A stretch of 64,000 bases of DNA from Kingdonia uniflora (Eukaryota; Streptophyta; Magnoliopsida; Ranunculales; Circaeasteraceae), in the NCBI GenBank assembly GCA_014058105.1, contig JACGCM010001879.1, forward strand, positions 124,001 to 188,000, read 5' to 3'. The notes under the pieces were generated by a model that was given only the letters and a program-made list of their open reading frames with translations, did not search any database and was not told the DNA's origin. The position numbers were made by a program, and so were the translations under genes. Shown piece after piece: positions 1 through 9,600 of this stretch (position 1 is its first letter; each line of letters begins with the position of its first letter).

Positions 1-815
1 TGATTTGGCAATTCTAAAATAAGCACATTTTTTCTAAAATTGCCGAATGATTTGACTTTTAAATCGAACGCAGCCAAATCATTCGGTATTTCTAGGAAAA
101 ATTCATTTTATTCAATCTTGCCGAATGATTTGGCAAATCAACCCATTTTATACAAAATTGCCGAATGATTTAGTTTTTAAACAGAACACAGCCAAATCAT
201 TTGGCATTTCCAGGAAAAATCTATTGTATTTAATCTAGCCGAATGATTTGGCAATTCCGAAATAAACCAATTTTATTAAAAATTGCCGAATGATTTGGCT
301 TTTAAAATGAAAGCAGCCGAATCATTCGGCATTTCCAGTAAAAATCCATTTTATTCAATCTGGCCTAATTATTTGGCAATTCTGAAATAAACATATTTTT
401 TCCAAAATTGCCAAATGATTTAACTTTTAATTTGAACAAAGCCGAATCACTCGGCATTTCCAAGAAAAATATTTTTTATTCAATCTAGCCGAATGATTTG
501 GCAATTCTAAAATATGCACATTTTTTCCAAATTGCCGAATGATTTGACTTTTAAGTCGAACGCAGCCAAATCATTCGGTATTTCTAGGAAAAATTCATTT
601 TATTCAATCTTGCAGAATGATTTGGCAAATCAACCCATTTTATACAAAATTGCGGAATGATTTAGCTTTTAAACAGAACACAGCCAAATCATTTGGCATT
701 TCAAGGAAAAATCTATTGTATTCAATCAAGCCGAATGATTTGGCTTTTAATATGAAAGTAACCGAATCATTCGGCATTTCCAGGAAAAATCCCTGGAAAC
801 TATGAAAGTATTCAA
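1..815. repeat. Satellite-like tandem array, about 122-bp units with a four-unit higher-order period
   Basis: A unit of roughly 117-125 bp recurs, with starts near 1, 126, 244, 368, 493, 617 and 734. Each unit carries the core GCCGAATGATTTGGC and, further on, its reverse complement GCCAAATCATTCGGC, so each unit can fold on itself. Unit 1 resembles unit 5, and unit 2 resembles unit 6, more closely than neighbours resemble each other, which implies a higher-order repeat of about 492 bp. The array probably continues left of the window. The short open frames in it are by-products of the repeat. No function is visible. Confidence 0.85.
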
Positions 816-1044
816 TCAAACTATTGTTTTCAATCTACCAGACTACAATTGGAACACTTTTATTCAATAGTTCTAAGATACACATGTACTAAATCATTCT
901 ATAAGCACTGAAAAGTAATTTCAGTCATATAGTTCGATGTTACAAGCTATTCTTTAGAAAGAGTATCCCTGGTACGATCATGCACGACATTTATGCTCAT
1001 AAATTAAAACGAAAGATATTCTATTCCGATAGTACTTACAATGT

Positions 1045-1251
1045 TCACCTAGCTAGTTTTATAGATGGAAGTGTGAGTATTGGATCTATAATAATTGTTT
1101 CATTTGAAAACAAAAGTTCCCATCTAAATTTTTTCACAAGATTGTGTAAGAAAACAAGTATCTCAACTCTACCAAACTCTTGACCAGGGCACATCCTTGG
1201 TCCTCCTCCAAATAGAACAAAAGTATATGAGTGATAAGTGTTTCAATCAAA
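1045..1251 (-). pseudogene. Cytochrome P450 C-terminal remnant (CYP716/85-clan-like)
   Basis: Read on the minus strand, about 65 codons from 1239 to the TGA at 1045-1047 stay open. They encode the P450 heme-binding loop ([13 protein letters not shown], with the axial Cys) followed by a helix-L-like stretch and the usual C-terminal beta region. The wording RMCPG...[10 protein letters not shown] resembles CYP716/CYP85-clan oxidases of triterpenoid and steroid metabolism; this is a family-level guess. Just upstream in frame is a TGA where a Gly codon is expected, and no other P450 exon (I-helix, ExxR) is visible, so I read it as a degraded 3' exon. It could be a last exon whose partners were lost to transposons. 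Confidence 0.7.
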
Positions 1252-1257
1252 CTATAT

Positions 1258-1281
1258 GGAGATAGTTACGTAACTATCTCC
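1258..1281. repeat. 24-bp perfect palindrome
   Basis: Twelve bases starting GGAGATAGTTAC are followed directly by their exact reverse complement, with no loop. It abuts the broken 5' edge of the P450 remnant. It could be the scar of an imprecise excision or inversion, or chance. Confidence 0.8.
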
Positions 1282-1889
1282 AATTGTTAAGGCATAACAG
1301 ATAATGTTTGCATCTTAGAGAAATCAATCGAACAAGCAGATATTACAAGGCAAACATATACTAATAGGGAAAAGTTGAAGGTACATAGTCTCGAATATAT
1401 GAACGTGAACCTCCTAGGTGCACATGATACCTCAAAGGAACATCCAAGTAATAAGCGTTGAGTGAGAGAGCCTGAAAAGACAACAAAATGAACAAATGAA
1501 GACAACAGCCTAAACTAAAGATCAAATATTGAAATTAAAGTGAGGTATGGTTCACCTAATCTCGGAATATGAGAATGTTCGCCGATATGAAATAAACATC
1601 AAATATATCATGATTGGCATATTTATATGTCCTCAGATATATTGATATTGTTAATTAAAATCCAGTATAAATGACATTAAATAATGCAAATATTGTGATG
1701 CATCCCGAGTCCAATCTTTTTTTCAAAACTTATACGACCGAAATATCATACTGATCCCCCAATTTTGGGATTATCGGAAACCAATGGTTGTTTCTGCAAT
1801 TCTGCCTAGTTTGCCATATTTTCCCTGAAATATCATACTCGAGTCCTAGTCGCCTCTCTCTCTAGCAATTTTGGTCTATGAAAATGCCT
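1282..1889. other. Intergenic, nothing recognised
   Basis: AT-rich sequence. The one minus-strand open frame (1287-1505) has no recognisable domain. No RNA gene or clear repeat was seen. Confidence 0.5.
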
Positions 1890-2217
1890 TCAGATTGCTC
1901 TTGCTCTCGGAGAATGATTCTTAATTAAGTCTAGACATGTTGCAGTTAAGTTTGTCCATCACATTATTGGTAATGGTAGGTTCACTAGTTTTTGGCTGGA
2001 CCCTTGGCATAAATGGGGTACACTTAACAGCTGAAGCAAGAAAATTGATCCTTAATGGTAGATGGAATGTGCCCCAGCACCTTCAACCTATTCTTGCAGG
2101 TATTCATGCAGACATACCTCAACTCCAACCTACCAATGAAGAAGACAATATAGTTTGGACTCCTGCTCAAGGCGAATACAATATAGCTGATACTTATGAA
2201 GTCGCGAAGACTAAAAG

Positions 2218-3013
2218 TGTGACGCCCTACCGAACACCGGGAAAATCTACCCGAGCGTTTTGAGTTCTGACATTGGATATATGTTCTCTATGACTTAATA
2301 TAGCTGCACGCCAAGTTTCGTCGAAATTGGAATTGGTTAAAGGGGCGAAAAGGGCCAGTACGCTTCGTCTTCAGTTTTAGCGTTTCCTTTTAGAAACTAG
2401 CTATTTACTAAGGAGGAACTTTGGTCCAAACCTCCCCATGACTAAAAGAGCTTCAAGCCTTGGTCATCTTGAACCCTGGCTCATGGGTTATCTACAAGGG
2501 ATAGTCATGAGTTCTCCTTGGCCTAAGGAAGGTCATGAGACATTGCCTCGCAATGCGAGCCACTTTTCAGAGAGGGCTTTATATGGCGCCGCTATGCCCC
2601 ACAGGCTACCCGAGACGTACCTTCCCTTATAAATGGAATCTTTAACTAGTCTAGGCTCGTCGCCCCTCGAGATAGATGTCCTATATCAGGAACCCGACAT
2701 ATTGAGCTACCCTGATCCGCTACAAGACAGGTGTGCTATCCGTACCTCGTGCGCATCACGAGAGATTACGCTGTAGGGATTATTGAGGGAACCTTCCGCG
2801 TTGTTGCCTTTACCGAATACATATTCGACGACCCCTCACGAGTATTCAGGATTATCCGGATGTCGCTCTAACATCCGTGGGACTATTCCACTGGCGCGCC
2901 GCGCCAGTGAAGACGGCTGGTACATGCCAACTGCACGTGCATGTACGCCGTACGGTCTCGTATTCCGCTGTGCTCCGGGCACTGTAGAGGCAGACCTGAG
3001 TTTGGCCGTGATA
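2218..3013 (+). mobile_element. Solo LTR (796 bp) inserted in the LINE
   Basis: It begins TGTGACGCCC, as many plant Ty3/gypsy LTRs do, and is flanked by the 5-bp duplication AAAAG (2213-2217 and 3014-3018). A TATA box lies at 2628-2634. The 3' terminus reads TA rather than CA, probably a mutation. No internal retrotransposon sequence remains, so it is a solo LTR left by LTR-LTR recombination. The exact continuation of the host LINE frame across the insertion supports both boundaries. The open frame at 2783-3271 is a chimera of LTR and LINE. Confidence 0.8.
2628..2634 (+). promoter_or_regulatory. TATA box inside the solo LTR
   Basis: TATAAAT in a GC-richer context, placed as expected for the U3/R boundary of a plant LTR. 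It could still start transcription into the LINE remnant and towards the kinase gene downstream. Confidence 0.5.
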
Positions 3014-3780
3014 AAAAGGCATGTGTGTAAGTGGTACAATCTGTGTTGGAGTAAGTATTCAATTCCTAAGCAAAGTTTTATTGCTTGGAAAGTGCTTAAG
3101 GGTTGCATTGAGACTCAAGACCAGCTCATGAGAAGAAGAGTTTTGGCCTCTTCTTTTGTGAAGCTAGTGCGGAAAGCAGCAGTCAACTTTTCATGGAGTG
3201 TGTTGTTGCCCGAACTCTTTGGATCAATATTCTCAAAAGGTGTGGGGTGTCTAAAGTTGTTAGCTCTTTAGAAAATGAGGTGGATTGGCTCCGCTCTCTC
3301 CAAAAAACTGATGCACTCTCTATGGTTCTTTCTTCTGCTTTTGCTGCCTTTGTCTACCATATGTATGGAAGACTAGGAACCATATTATTTTCAGGACCAA
3401 GTGAGTCCCATCATCCTAGTCTACAACAGCATTTGTGGGGATGTCCTTTGTAGGCTCAAGGGGTATTTGAAAGAGATTCCAGACTCTGATAGATCAAGGA
3501 GTATCTACTATGATTAGGGTCTTGCTCCTAAGTTCCAGCTTCCAATTATCAAGTATTGCTCATGGGAATCCCACCACCTAACATATGGCTTTTAAATACA
3601 GATGGGTCTCTTAGTGAAGATTTTGGTGGTATAGGAGGGTTGCTTAGAGATGAAGTTGGCAGAAGTCTCTGTAAACCAGTCTCAGTGATTTATCATGAAA
3701 TGGAACTGCATGATACTTTGGAAAGCTACCAGAAATCTGATTGCTAGGCTTGAAGTCTTCAAGATACTCTTGTGAAAAAA

Positions 3781-4538
3781 CTGAATTAAATCCATTCTTA
3801 TGTCCAAAAATAAAACATCGAAAAAAGCAAATCAAACTTGATATAAATATTAGTTTTCCGCCATCCCGTCCGTTAGCGCTAGTTCATCATTATAGTTTTA
3901 CCTGTGATAAGAACAATAGGAAGATTCTTCCAATAGTTGTGGTTATTTGCAACTTACCACGGAAAAAGTCTATGGTAAAGTAACGAATTCGTTTGTCCAT
4001 GGTGAAATTACAAATTCGGTGTAGTGATACTGGGAGCCCATTTGTGGAGTTCGCTTAGGGCCGCTGAAACCTCTAATTATCTTGCTAATTTCAACACCAA
4101 TAAAGTCCAACTGCCCCTCCTCTCTATCTTTAATTTACCCATTATGGGCATCAACACTATTTTGAGGTTCAACTCATGCCTGAAGGAAAACCCTTGTTTA
4201 TGATAAACCAGATGCTCTTCAGTCTACCCAGTTGATACGGGGCAATAATTATATGTTAATCACTCAATAGAACCTACACCGGATAACATTTTGTTTTCCC
4301 TAGAAACCATAACTTCTTCACATGGGCGTTGATTATGTTAATGCAATTGACTAATATTTTTGCTAAAATTGTCACATCACGTCAGTGCCTTATTGGATTA
4401 AAATTTTAAAGTCTTCAAGAGTAATCTTTACAAACATTGCCATCTTCATATCTTCTTGAACAGATATCATAATTCACAAGCCATCCCCAATCAAAAGCTA
4501 TCCAGTTCTCAATTCTTACTGCATTGCTTTAAGGCCTG
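3781..4538. other. Upstream region of the kinase-C2 gene
   Basis: AT-rich sequence of about 760 bp between the LINE remnant and the kinase start. It must contain the promoter and 5' UTR, but I see no convincing TATA box or conserved element. Confidence 0.4.
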
Positions 4539-6071
4539 ATGGCTTCGCAAAATGTAGGGAATCAAAATGATGAGGGTTATATGAGGGAGCTTGCTAGACT
4601 TCCTAGAAAATTTCGCTACGAAGACCTCCAAATGGCTACTAATAACTTCCAAGATAAGCTTGGTAGTGGTGGGTCAGGTTCCGTCTTCAAGGGGCTCTTG
4701 AAGGACGGTCCGCCAATAGCAGTGAAAAGAGTAGAAGGAGCGGAATATGGGAAACAAATATTCGAAGCAGAAATATCCACAATCGCAAGTGTGCAACATG
4801 TTCATCTTGTACGCCTTCGAGGATATTGCAGTTCCGCGATGGAAACTGGGGGGGATTCCTTTGTCGTCTACGATCTTTTTCCTAGAGGGTCGCTGGACGC
4901 TTGGATTTTCCCCAGAACGAATGGTCCCACTGGCCAATTTTTATCATGGAAATTAAGGTACAAGGTTGCAGTTGATGTCGCTAGAGCCCTTGTATATCTT
5001 CACCATGATTGCTGCCCACGGATATTACATCTTGACGTTAAACCAGAGAATATACTTCTTGATGATAAATTTCGAGCTGTTTTATCTGATTTCGGGCTCT
5101 CTAAGTTGACAAATGAAGATGAGATCCGTTCAAAAATGATTAGAGGGACGGATGGGTACAGGGCACCGGAGTCATCTCGGGGAAATCAGATTTCGGATAA
5201 ATGTGATATTTATAGTTACGGTAAGGTTCTTCTGGATCTATTTTTTGGCCAGAGGTATGTTTGTTTGGACCGTGATAGCAGGGATATTTACGTCAGAGGT
5301 GGCAATTCAGCGCTGGAAGAGCGAACCTTCTATGCCTTTCTGAGGGAAAGATTAACACAGAAAAATCTTGTGGATTTAATAGATAAGAGAGTGAAGGAGG
5401 ATGGGGAAGTCAATGAGTTGGAAGCAAACTCTCTAGTTCATGTGGCTCTATGGTGCCTTGAAGAAGACCCTAAGAGAAGGCCAAGAGAAATGCAACAGGT
5501 ACTCTATATGCTTGATGCAGGGAATCCAGATGGAATTGGAGCCATGGTAGGTAGATTTGCTAATGAATTTCGAATTGAAAATGCCCGTGAAGGAACGCCT
5601 TCCGGTGGGTGTTTGCTTCCAGAAGGATCATATTCTAGTAGGGGTTTGCAGTGTGAAGGTCCATGTTCTGGTGGGGGTACCCTTGTAGTCATAGTTCACG
5701 TAGCTCAAAAACTTAAACGAAATCACCACTTAAATCCCTATGCACTGATTTCTTTAGGATCTGAAAGCAAAGAGACTAAGCCGGTGCATGAAGGACTTTT
5801 CTCTGAGCAAAATGATCCGCAATGGATGGAGGAGTTTTCTTTTTCGCTGGGGGAAGCACCCATGAATGTTACACTGTCAGTACAAGTTATTAGTGTCCCT
5901 TCATCATATAGCTATTTTTACCCTTGGAATGAACTTGTGGGATCTGCCGTTATAAATCTTTCAGATGTTGTTGAGAAGAAACGAACATTTGAGTGGTACC
6001 AGCTCAATGACAAACGTAACAGGCCAACAAACGGAAAGATTCATATTGAGCTACTCTGGAAACTGGCGTGA
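4539..6071 (+). CDS. Receptor-like cytoplasmic kinase fused to a C-terminal C2 domain
   Basis: A 510-residue protein in one exon. Residues about 25-328 form a Ser/Thr kinase domain like that of the At5g20050-type receptor-like kinases. It has a Gly loop (GSGGSG, 42-47), catalytic Lys63, HLDVKPEN at 164-171 (catalytic Asp166, a non-RD kinase), DFG at 184-186 and APE at 209-211, so it looks catalytically complete. There is no signal peptide or membrane segment, so it is cytosolic. A Gly/Ser-rich linker (about 330-379) leads to a C2-like beta domain (about 380-507: NPYALISLG, NDPQWMEEFSF, LVGSAVINL). Several canonical C2 calcium aspartates are replaced (Asn399 in the usual DPY position), suggesting calcium-independent lipid or protein binding. 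I infer that the C2 domain takes the place of the receptor's membrane anchor. The start follows an in-frame region with no better Met. Lack of introns fits an RLK-type gene or a retrocopy. Confidence 0.9.
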   Translation: MASQNVGNQNDEGYMRELARLPRKFRYEDLQMATNNFQDKLGSGGSGSVFKGLLKDGPPIAVKRVEGAEYGKQIFEAEISTIASVQHVHLVRLRGYCSSAMETGGDSFVVYDLFPRGSLDAWIFPRTNGPTGQFLSWKLRYKVAVDVARALVYLHHDCCPRILHLDVKPENILLDDKFRAVLSDFGLSKLTNEDEIRSKMIRGTDGYRAPESSRGNQISDKCDIYSYGKVLLDLFFGQRYVCLDRDSRDIYVRGGNSALEERTFYAFLRERLTQKNLVDLIDKRVKEDGEVNELEANSLVHVALWCLEEDPKRRPREMQQVLYMLDAGNPDGIGAMVGRFANEFRIENAREGTPSGGCLLPEGSYSSRGLQCEGPCSGGGTLVVIVHVAQKLKRNHHLNPYALISLGSESKETKPVHEGLFSEQNDPQWMEEFSFSLGEAPMNVTLSVQVISVPSSYSYFYPWNELVGSAVINLSDVVEKKRTFEWYQLNDKRNRPTNGKIHIELLWKLA

Positions 6072-6537
6072 TGAGGCGTACCATTTACTTTTCATTTCTA
6101 TTTCGAATTTTGAGCTCTTGATAATCAGATCTCCTTATGGCTATGAAAACTTCCAATTGTTTTTACTAGTTCCGGATGAACTTTATTTCAGTTTGTTATT
6201 GGTGTAATAGTAGTGGTAACAATACTGTTAAGAGGGTGTTTGGATACCCCCGATATAAGGTACTTTCTGTTTAATTAAGTCAAAAGCCAAGTACAAATAA
6301 AAAACCTTTATAAATTAATAGCCTCGGGACCAAAGAAACCTGTAGATTAAGCGGGGTTCTAATTTAGGGTTCATTAGCTTTTAGACCCTACATAATGACC
6401 ACGAATTGGTCTAACCCCCTATGATTCATTTTTAGCTTTTGGACCCTAAAACACCTCGGAGATGTTAATTTTTGTTAAAATACCAAAATTACATTTTTGA
6501 TTATATTTTATGTTTGAATTAGAATACCACGTGTTAG
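6072..6537. other. 3' flank of the kinase gene
   Basis: AT-rich 3' UTR and spacer, including a GGGTGTTTGGATACCCC stretch (about 6233) that resembles a MITE end but has no partner I could find. Confidence 0.35.
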
Positions 6538-7692
6538 TAGGGCTGGCAATTTAACCTGCCCCGCCCTTAATGTGGTGGGTTTGGTATGACTATAGCGGGT
6601 ATGGGGCAGGTTTGGTTTTTTTTTAAAACTCATTTATTTATTGGGGCGGATCTGGTTTTAGGATCAAATAAATGAGGCCCCGTCACCCGACCCAGTTATA
6701 AAATATATGACTTGAATATCCTTAAGTTAAACCTAATTCTAAAGACATGTTAGTTAAGTCCAGCCTGCTGTCTCCTCTCCTGTCTTCATATCAACCTCCA
6801 GCCTCCTGTGTCATGTCATCATCTTCTCATCATTTCAACCTCGAAACAACATTCTTCACCAAACTAACTTTCATTTGTGGCTCAAGTCAAGTAAGCGTTC
6901 TGATTGTAATGGACCTATAATGAAACACATTCTTCTTCTAATAAGAAGATTTTGGATTTCTCTTTCTTTCTTTCCTCAGAGATCAAAACAAAAATAAGGA
7001 GAAGAAGTTAAAGAAGAGATATTTGTTTGAAAGGTATCCATTATCTCCTTCTGAATCAATTGGTATTCTCATCCCTTTTGATTACTACTACTACTTGCTT
7101 TCACTAAAAAGTTTGTAAATTTTTAGTTTTTAGTTGGAATTCTTCAAACCCCATTTCCCTTTTTTACTCAACTGATGACTCATTTTATTTCTTACCAATT
7201 CTAATCATCTATGTACCAGTATTCATCTCCATCTATGTACTCCATCATTACAATCGGTATGAGACTCAATTCAATTTCAGACCCAAAATAATATTCTTCA
7301 CCAAACTAACTTTAATTTTTAACAATTTTCTTGCAAAATGACATTCATTAAACCTCACACCAATCTTATGTTGTCAACTATTTTCTTTTTTCTCGTCTGA
7401 ATCGCATCCCATCTTTAGTGTATTAATAATGTATATGTTTCTTTAGAGTCTTGTAAAACTTAAATTATGTTGACAACATTAAATAACATTGTATCAAACA
7501 TATGAATTTTTAAACGGGTGTTAAGTGAGTATTGGGACGGGTTTGGTATTAAGATAAATTTAAACGGGGCGGGTTTGGGTATTCTCCATTTAAGTTAAAT
7601 GGTATTGGGGCAGGTTTGGGGGTAGGGTAATTTGGCGGGTATGGGGATAGTATTACTCCACCTGCCCTAAACCCGACCCATTGCCAGCCCTA
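6538..7692. mobile_element. Non-autonomous hAT transposon (1,155 bp)
   Basis: It has terminal inverted repeats TAGGGCTGGCAAT / ATTGCCAGCCCTA and near-identical 8-bp flanks (CGTGTTAG at 6530-6537, CGTGTTAA at 7693-7700), the duplication size of hAT elements. Subterminal GC-rich motifs (GGGCGGGTTTGGG and its complement) recur at both ends, as expected for transposase binding. The interior has no transposase frame; the stretch 6740-7100 looks like an untranslated leader (pyrimidine-rich). It therefore depends on a transposase supplied elsewhere. Confidence 0.8.
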
Positions 7693-7700
7693 CGTGTTAA

Positions 7701-8388
7701 TTAGTTATCCAGTCAGAATATCCACGTGGACACTAAAAAAATTCACATGGGCGATCCCGAGAACTTTCCTCCTTCTCCGCCATTGAAGCTTAAAAACTAA
7801 AGTAATATATAAATTACGAAACAAAACAGAATCAAAACTAAATTAAAACAGAAATCCATTAACAACATCATCATCAACAACAACCAGCATCATCACAAAA
7901 AACCCCCAAAAAATTCCAACAAACCCAAAAACTTATGCTTTCAAAACTTTAAACCCTCAAAAACTTGGCTTTCATCTTCCAAAAAGCATCATCATCATCA
8001 CCTTCCAAAATCATCATCATCATCTCCTAAAACTACATATTTAAGTCTTCTAAGAGATTCATGCTTATTTTTCAGATCCGATGAACATTAAAACACTTTT
8101 TACTAATTCACTACAAAGTGGAGATCTGGTGGAAGTGACTGTTTTGCTCTTGCTCTTAAGAGGATGAGATTGTATATAAACCCTTGAGATTGAGATCGAA
8201 GGGTTTGGAGGGAGAATCGAATTGTGGACTCAATTTTAAAGTAATCGGTGAAACCATCTAACCTCGCTTCTTCAGATTTGTTGGGCAGTGCTGAATAGGA
8301 TGTCCTGAAATTCACAAATGAAACCAATGAGCACCTTTTAATCGATCCATGGACAAAATCACAATAAGATGCCAAAATTAAAACTTAC
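7701..8388. other. Spacer with CAT/CAA low-complexity stretch
   Basis: Region 7855-8035 is rich in CATCAT and CAACAA simple repeats, resembling an untranslated leader. The minus-strand open frame 8103-8375 directly follows the splice donor of the fragment at 8389 and is probably intronic. Nothing else was recognised. Confidence 0.35.
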
Positions 8389-8474
8389 CAGGCGCCTTGC
8401 ATCGCTGACAGATGTATCCTGGTGGAGGTGTCTTCTTTGTAAACATTCCCCAGCCTTCACATAAACGAGTAGGA
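8389..8474 (-). pseudogene. Exon fragment of a PQT3/RBBP6-type zinc-knuckle ubiquitin ligase
   Basis: The minus-strand frame encodes FTKKTPPPGYICQRCKAPG and then a consensus donor (GTAAGTTT, 8388-8381). This is the start of the CCHC zinc knuckle of DWNN-domain E3 ligases (PQT3-like/RBBP6), where TPP.GY.C.RC is highly conserved. An in-frame stop lies about 31 codons upstream, and the rest of the knuckle (H...C) and the DWNN and U-box exons are not visible nearby. It is probably a captured or stranded exon beside the Mutator-like element. Confidence rests on one short motif. Confidence 0.5.
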
Positions 8475-8671
8475 AAATCTTAGATATACTTGGATGATAA
8501 ATATTTTTACAGAATACTACAATTATAATAACAGTAGATTCCCCTTTTGTCTAAATATTGAAGAAAACTATTTTAGAATTGGGAGAGAAATTGCCTACAC
8601 TCACTTTGGGCTACACTCTCCCTACACTCTCCTCACACCACACGCCTTGACAGTTTGGACTGTCAATGTGG

Positions 8672-8774
8672 CATCTCACTCACTCAACTGACTCACTCAA
8701 TCACTCACTCACTCACTCTCTTTCTCTCTCACACACACTCAAAAATTCAAATTTTACTCTCTCCCTTTCTCTCT
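8672..8774. repeat. CTCA/CT microsatellite in left TIR
   Basis: Repeated CTCACTCA, then CTCTCTTT and CACACACTC. The mirror block is at about 9965-10050 on the other strand. Confidence 0.8.
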
Positions 8775-9099
8775 CTGCCGATTTTAATTCTAATAGGTTC
8801 ATTTTCATTTATCCAAGAGGCCTTTTTCATATCCATTGGAATAAATGTTATACGTTTGTTGATTGATGCTCCTATATGTGAAATTAATGACTCATGAACT
8901 AGCATCATTATATACGAAAAAGAAAAAGGTTAAAACGGGAACCTCTCCCTCAACCTCACAGCTCCCCTAAACTCCTCTAAACCATAGCTTCTCTCTCTCA
9001 AGTTTTCAAAGATGTATTAAAAGGCAACTGATTTTTTACAATAAGGTGTTTGTTCCCGGTAACATTCTTCTCTTGTTCTTCCACTTATTTGGATTTTGT

Positions 9100-9600
9100 T
9101 GACAAGTAATCGACAATTTAATTATCGATTCTCGTTTCTAATGGCATATATTTTGAGTTTGTTATGTTTCAATAATTGTCAAGTCATCGACAATATAATT
9201 TTTGATTCAGCGTGTCTTCGACAATTTATGTGTTATAATTTTTTTTTCATCGTATCTTCGACAATTTATGTTTCAATAATTGTCGAGTTATCGACAATAT
9301 AATTTTTGATTCAACGTGTCTTCGATAATTTATGTGCTATAATTTTTTATTCATCGTATCTTCGACAATTTATGTTTCAATAATTGTCGAGTCATCGACA
9401 ATATAATTTTCTATTCAACTTCATCGTATCTTCGATAATTTATATTTAAATATATTGTCGAGTCATCGACAATTTAATTTTTGATTCAACGTTTCTTCGA
9501 CAATTTATGTGTTATAATTTTCGATTCATCGTATCTTCGACAATTTATGTTTCAATATTGTCGATTGATCGAGCCATCGACTATTCTCATTGTCGATGAT
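9100..9600. repeat. 104-bp minisatellite inside the Mutator-like element
   Basis: Five units can be followed by the motif TTGTCGAGTCATCGACAAT at about 9177, 9281, 9385, 9456 and 9559. Spacing is 104, 104, 71 (shortened unit) and 103. Each unit has an internal inverted repeat (ATTGTCGA / TCGACAAT) and two TCTTCGACAATTTATG blocks. Confidence 0.85.

Larger units (their letters stand above)
1890..3780 (+). mobile_element. L1-type LINE 3' remnant (RT end, zf-RVT, RNase H), split by a solo LTR
   Basis: The left piece (about 1890-2217) encodes the linker typical of plant L1 elements (IGNGRFTSFWLDPW), then, after a frameshift, a stretch ending in a W..G.Y...ayE motif. The right piece (3014-about 3780) continues with the zf-RVT domain (IPKQSFIAWKVL) and the start of the RNase H-like domain (LNTDGSL...GGIGGLLRDE). 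The pieces are separated by an LTR at 2218-3013; leaving out the LTR and one target duplication keeps the two halves in one frame. Several frameshifts and stops mark it as dead. The 5' part (endonuclease, RT palm) is missing. Confidence 0.8.

Noticed and set aside
980..1183. 67-codon plus-strand open frame
   Set aside because: It lies antisense to the P450 remnant, whose conserved motifs show the true strand.
2783..3271. 162-codon open frame as a gene
   Set aside because: It joins the end of a solo LTR to LINE zf-RVT sequence; a chimera of two mobile elements.
8666..8897. Overlapping Thr/Ser/Leu-rich frames
   Set aside because: Produced by the CTCA/CT microsatellite of the Mutator-like TIR.
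9100..9600. CRISPR-like array
   Set aside because: The 104-bp units repeat in full with no unique spacers, and the window is plant nuclear DNA; it is a minisatellite.
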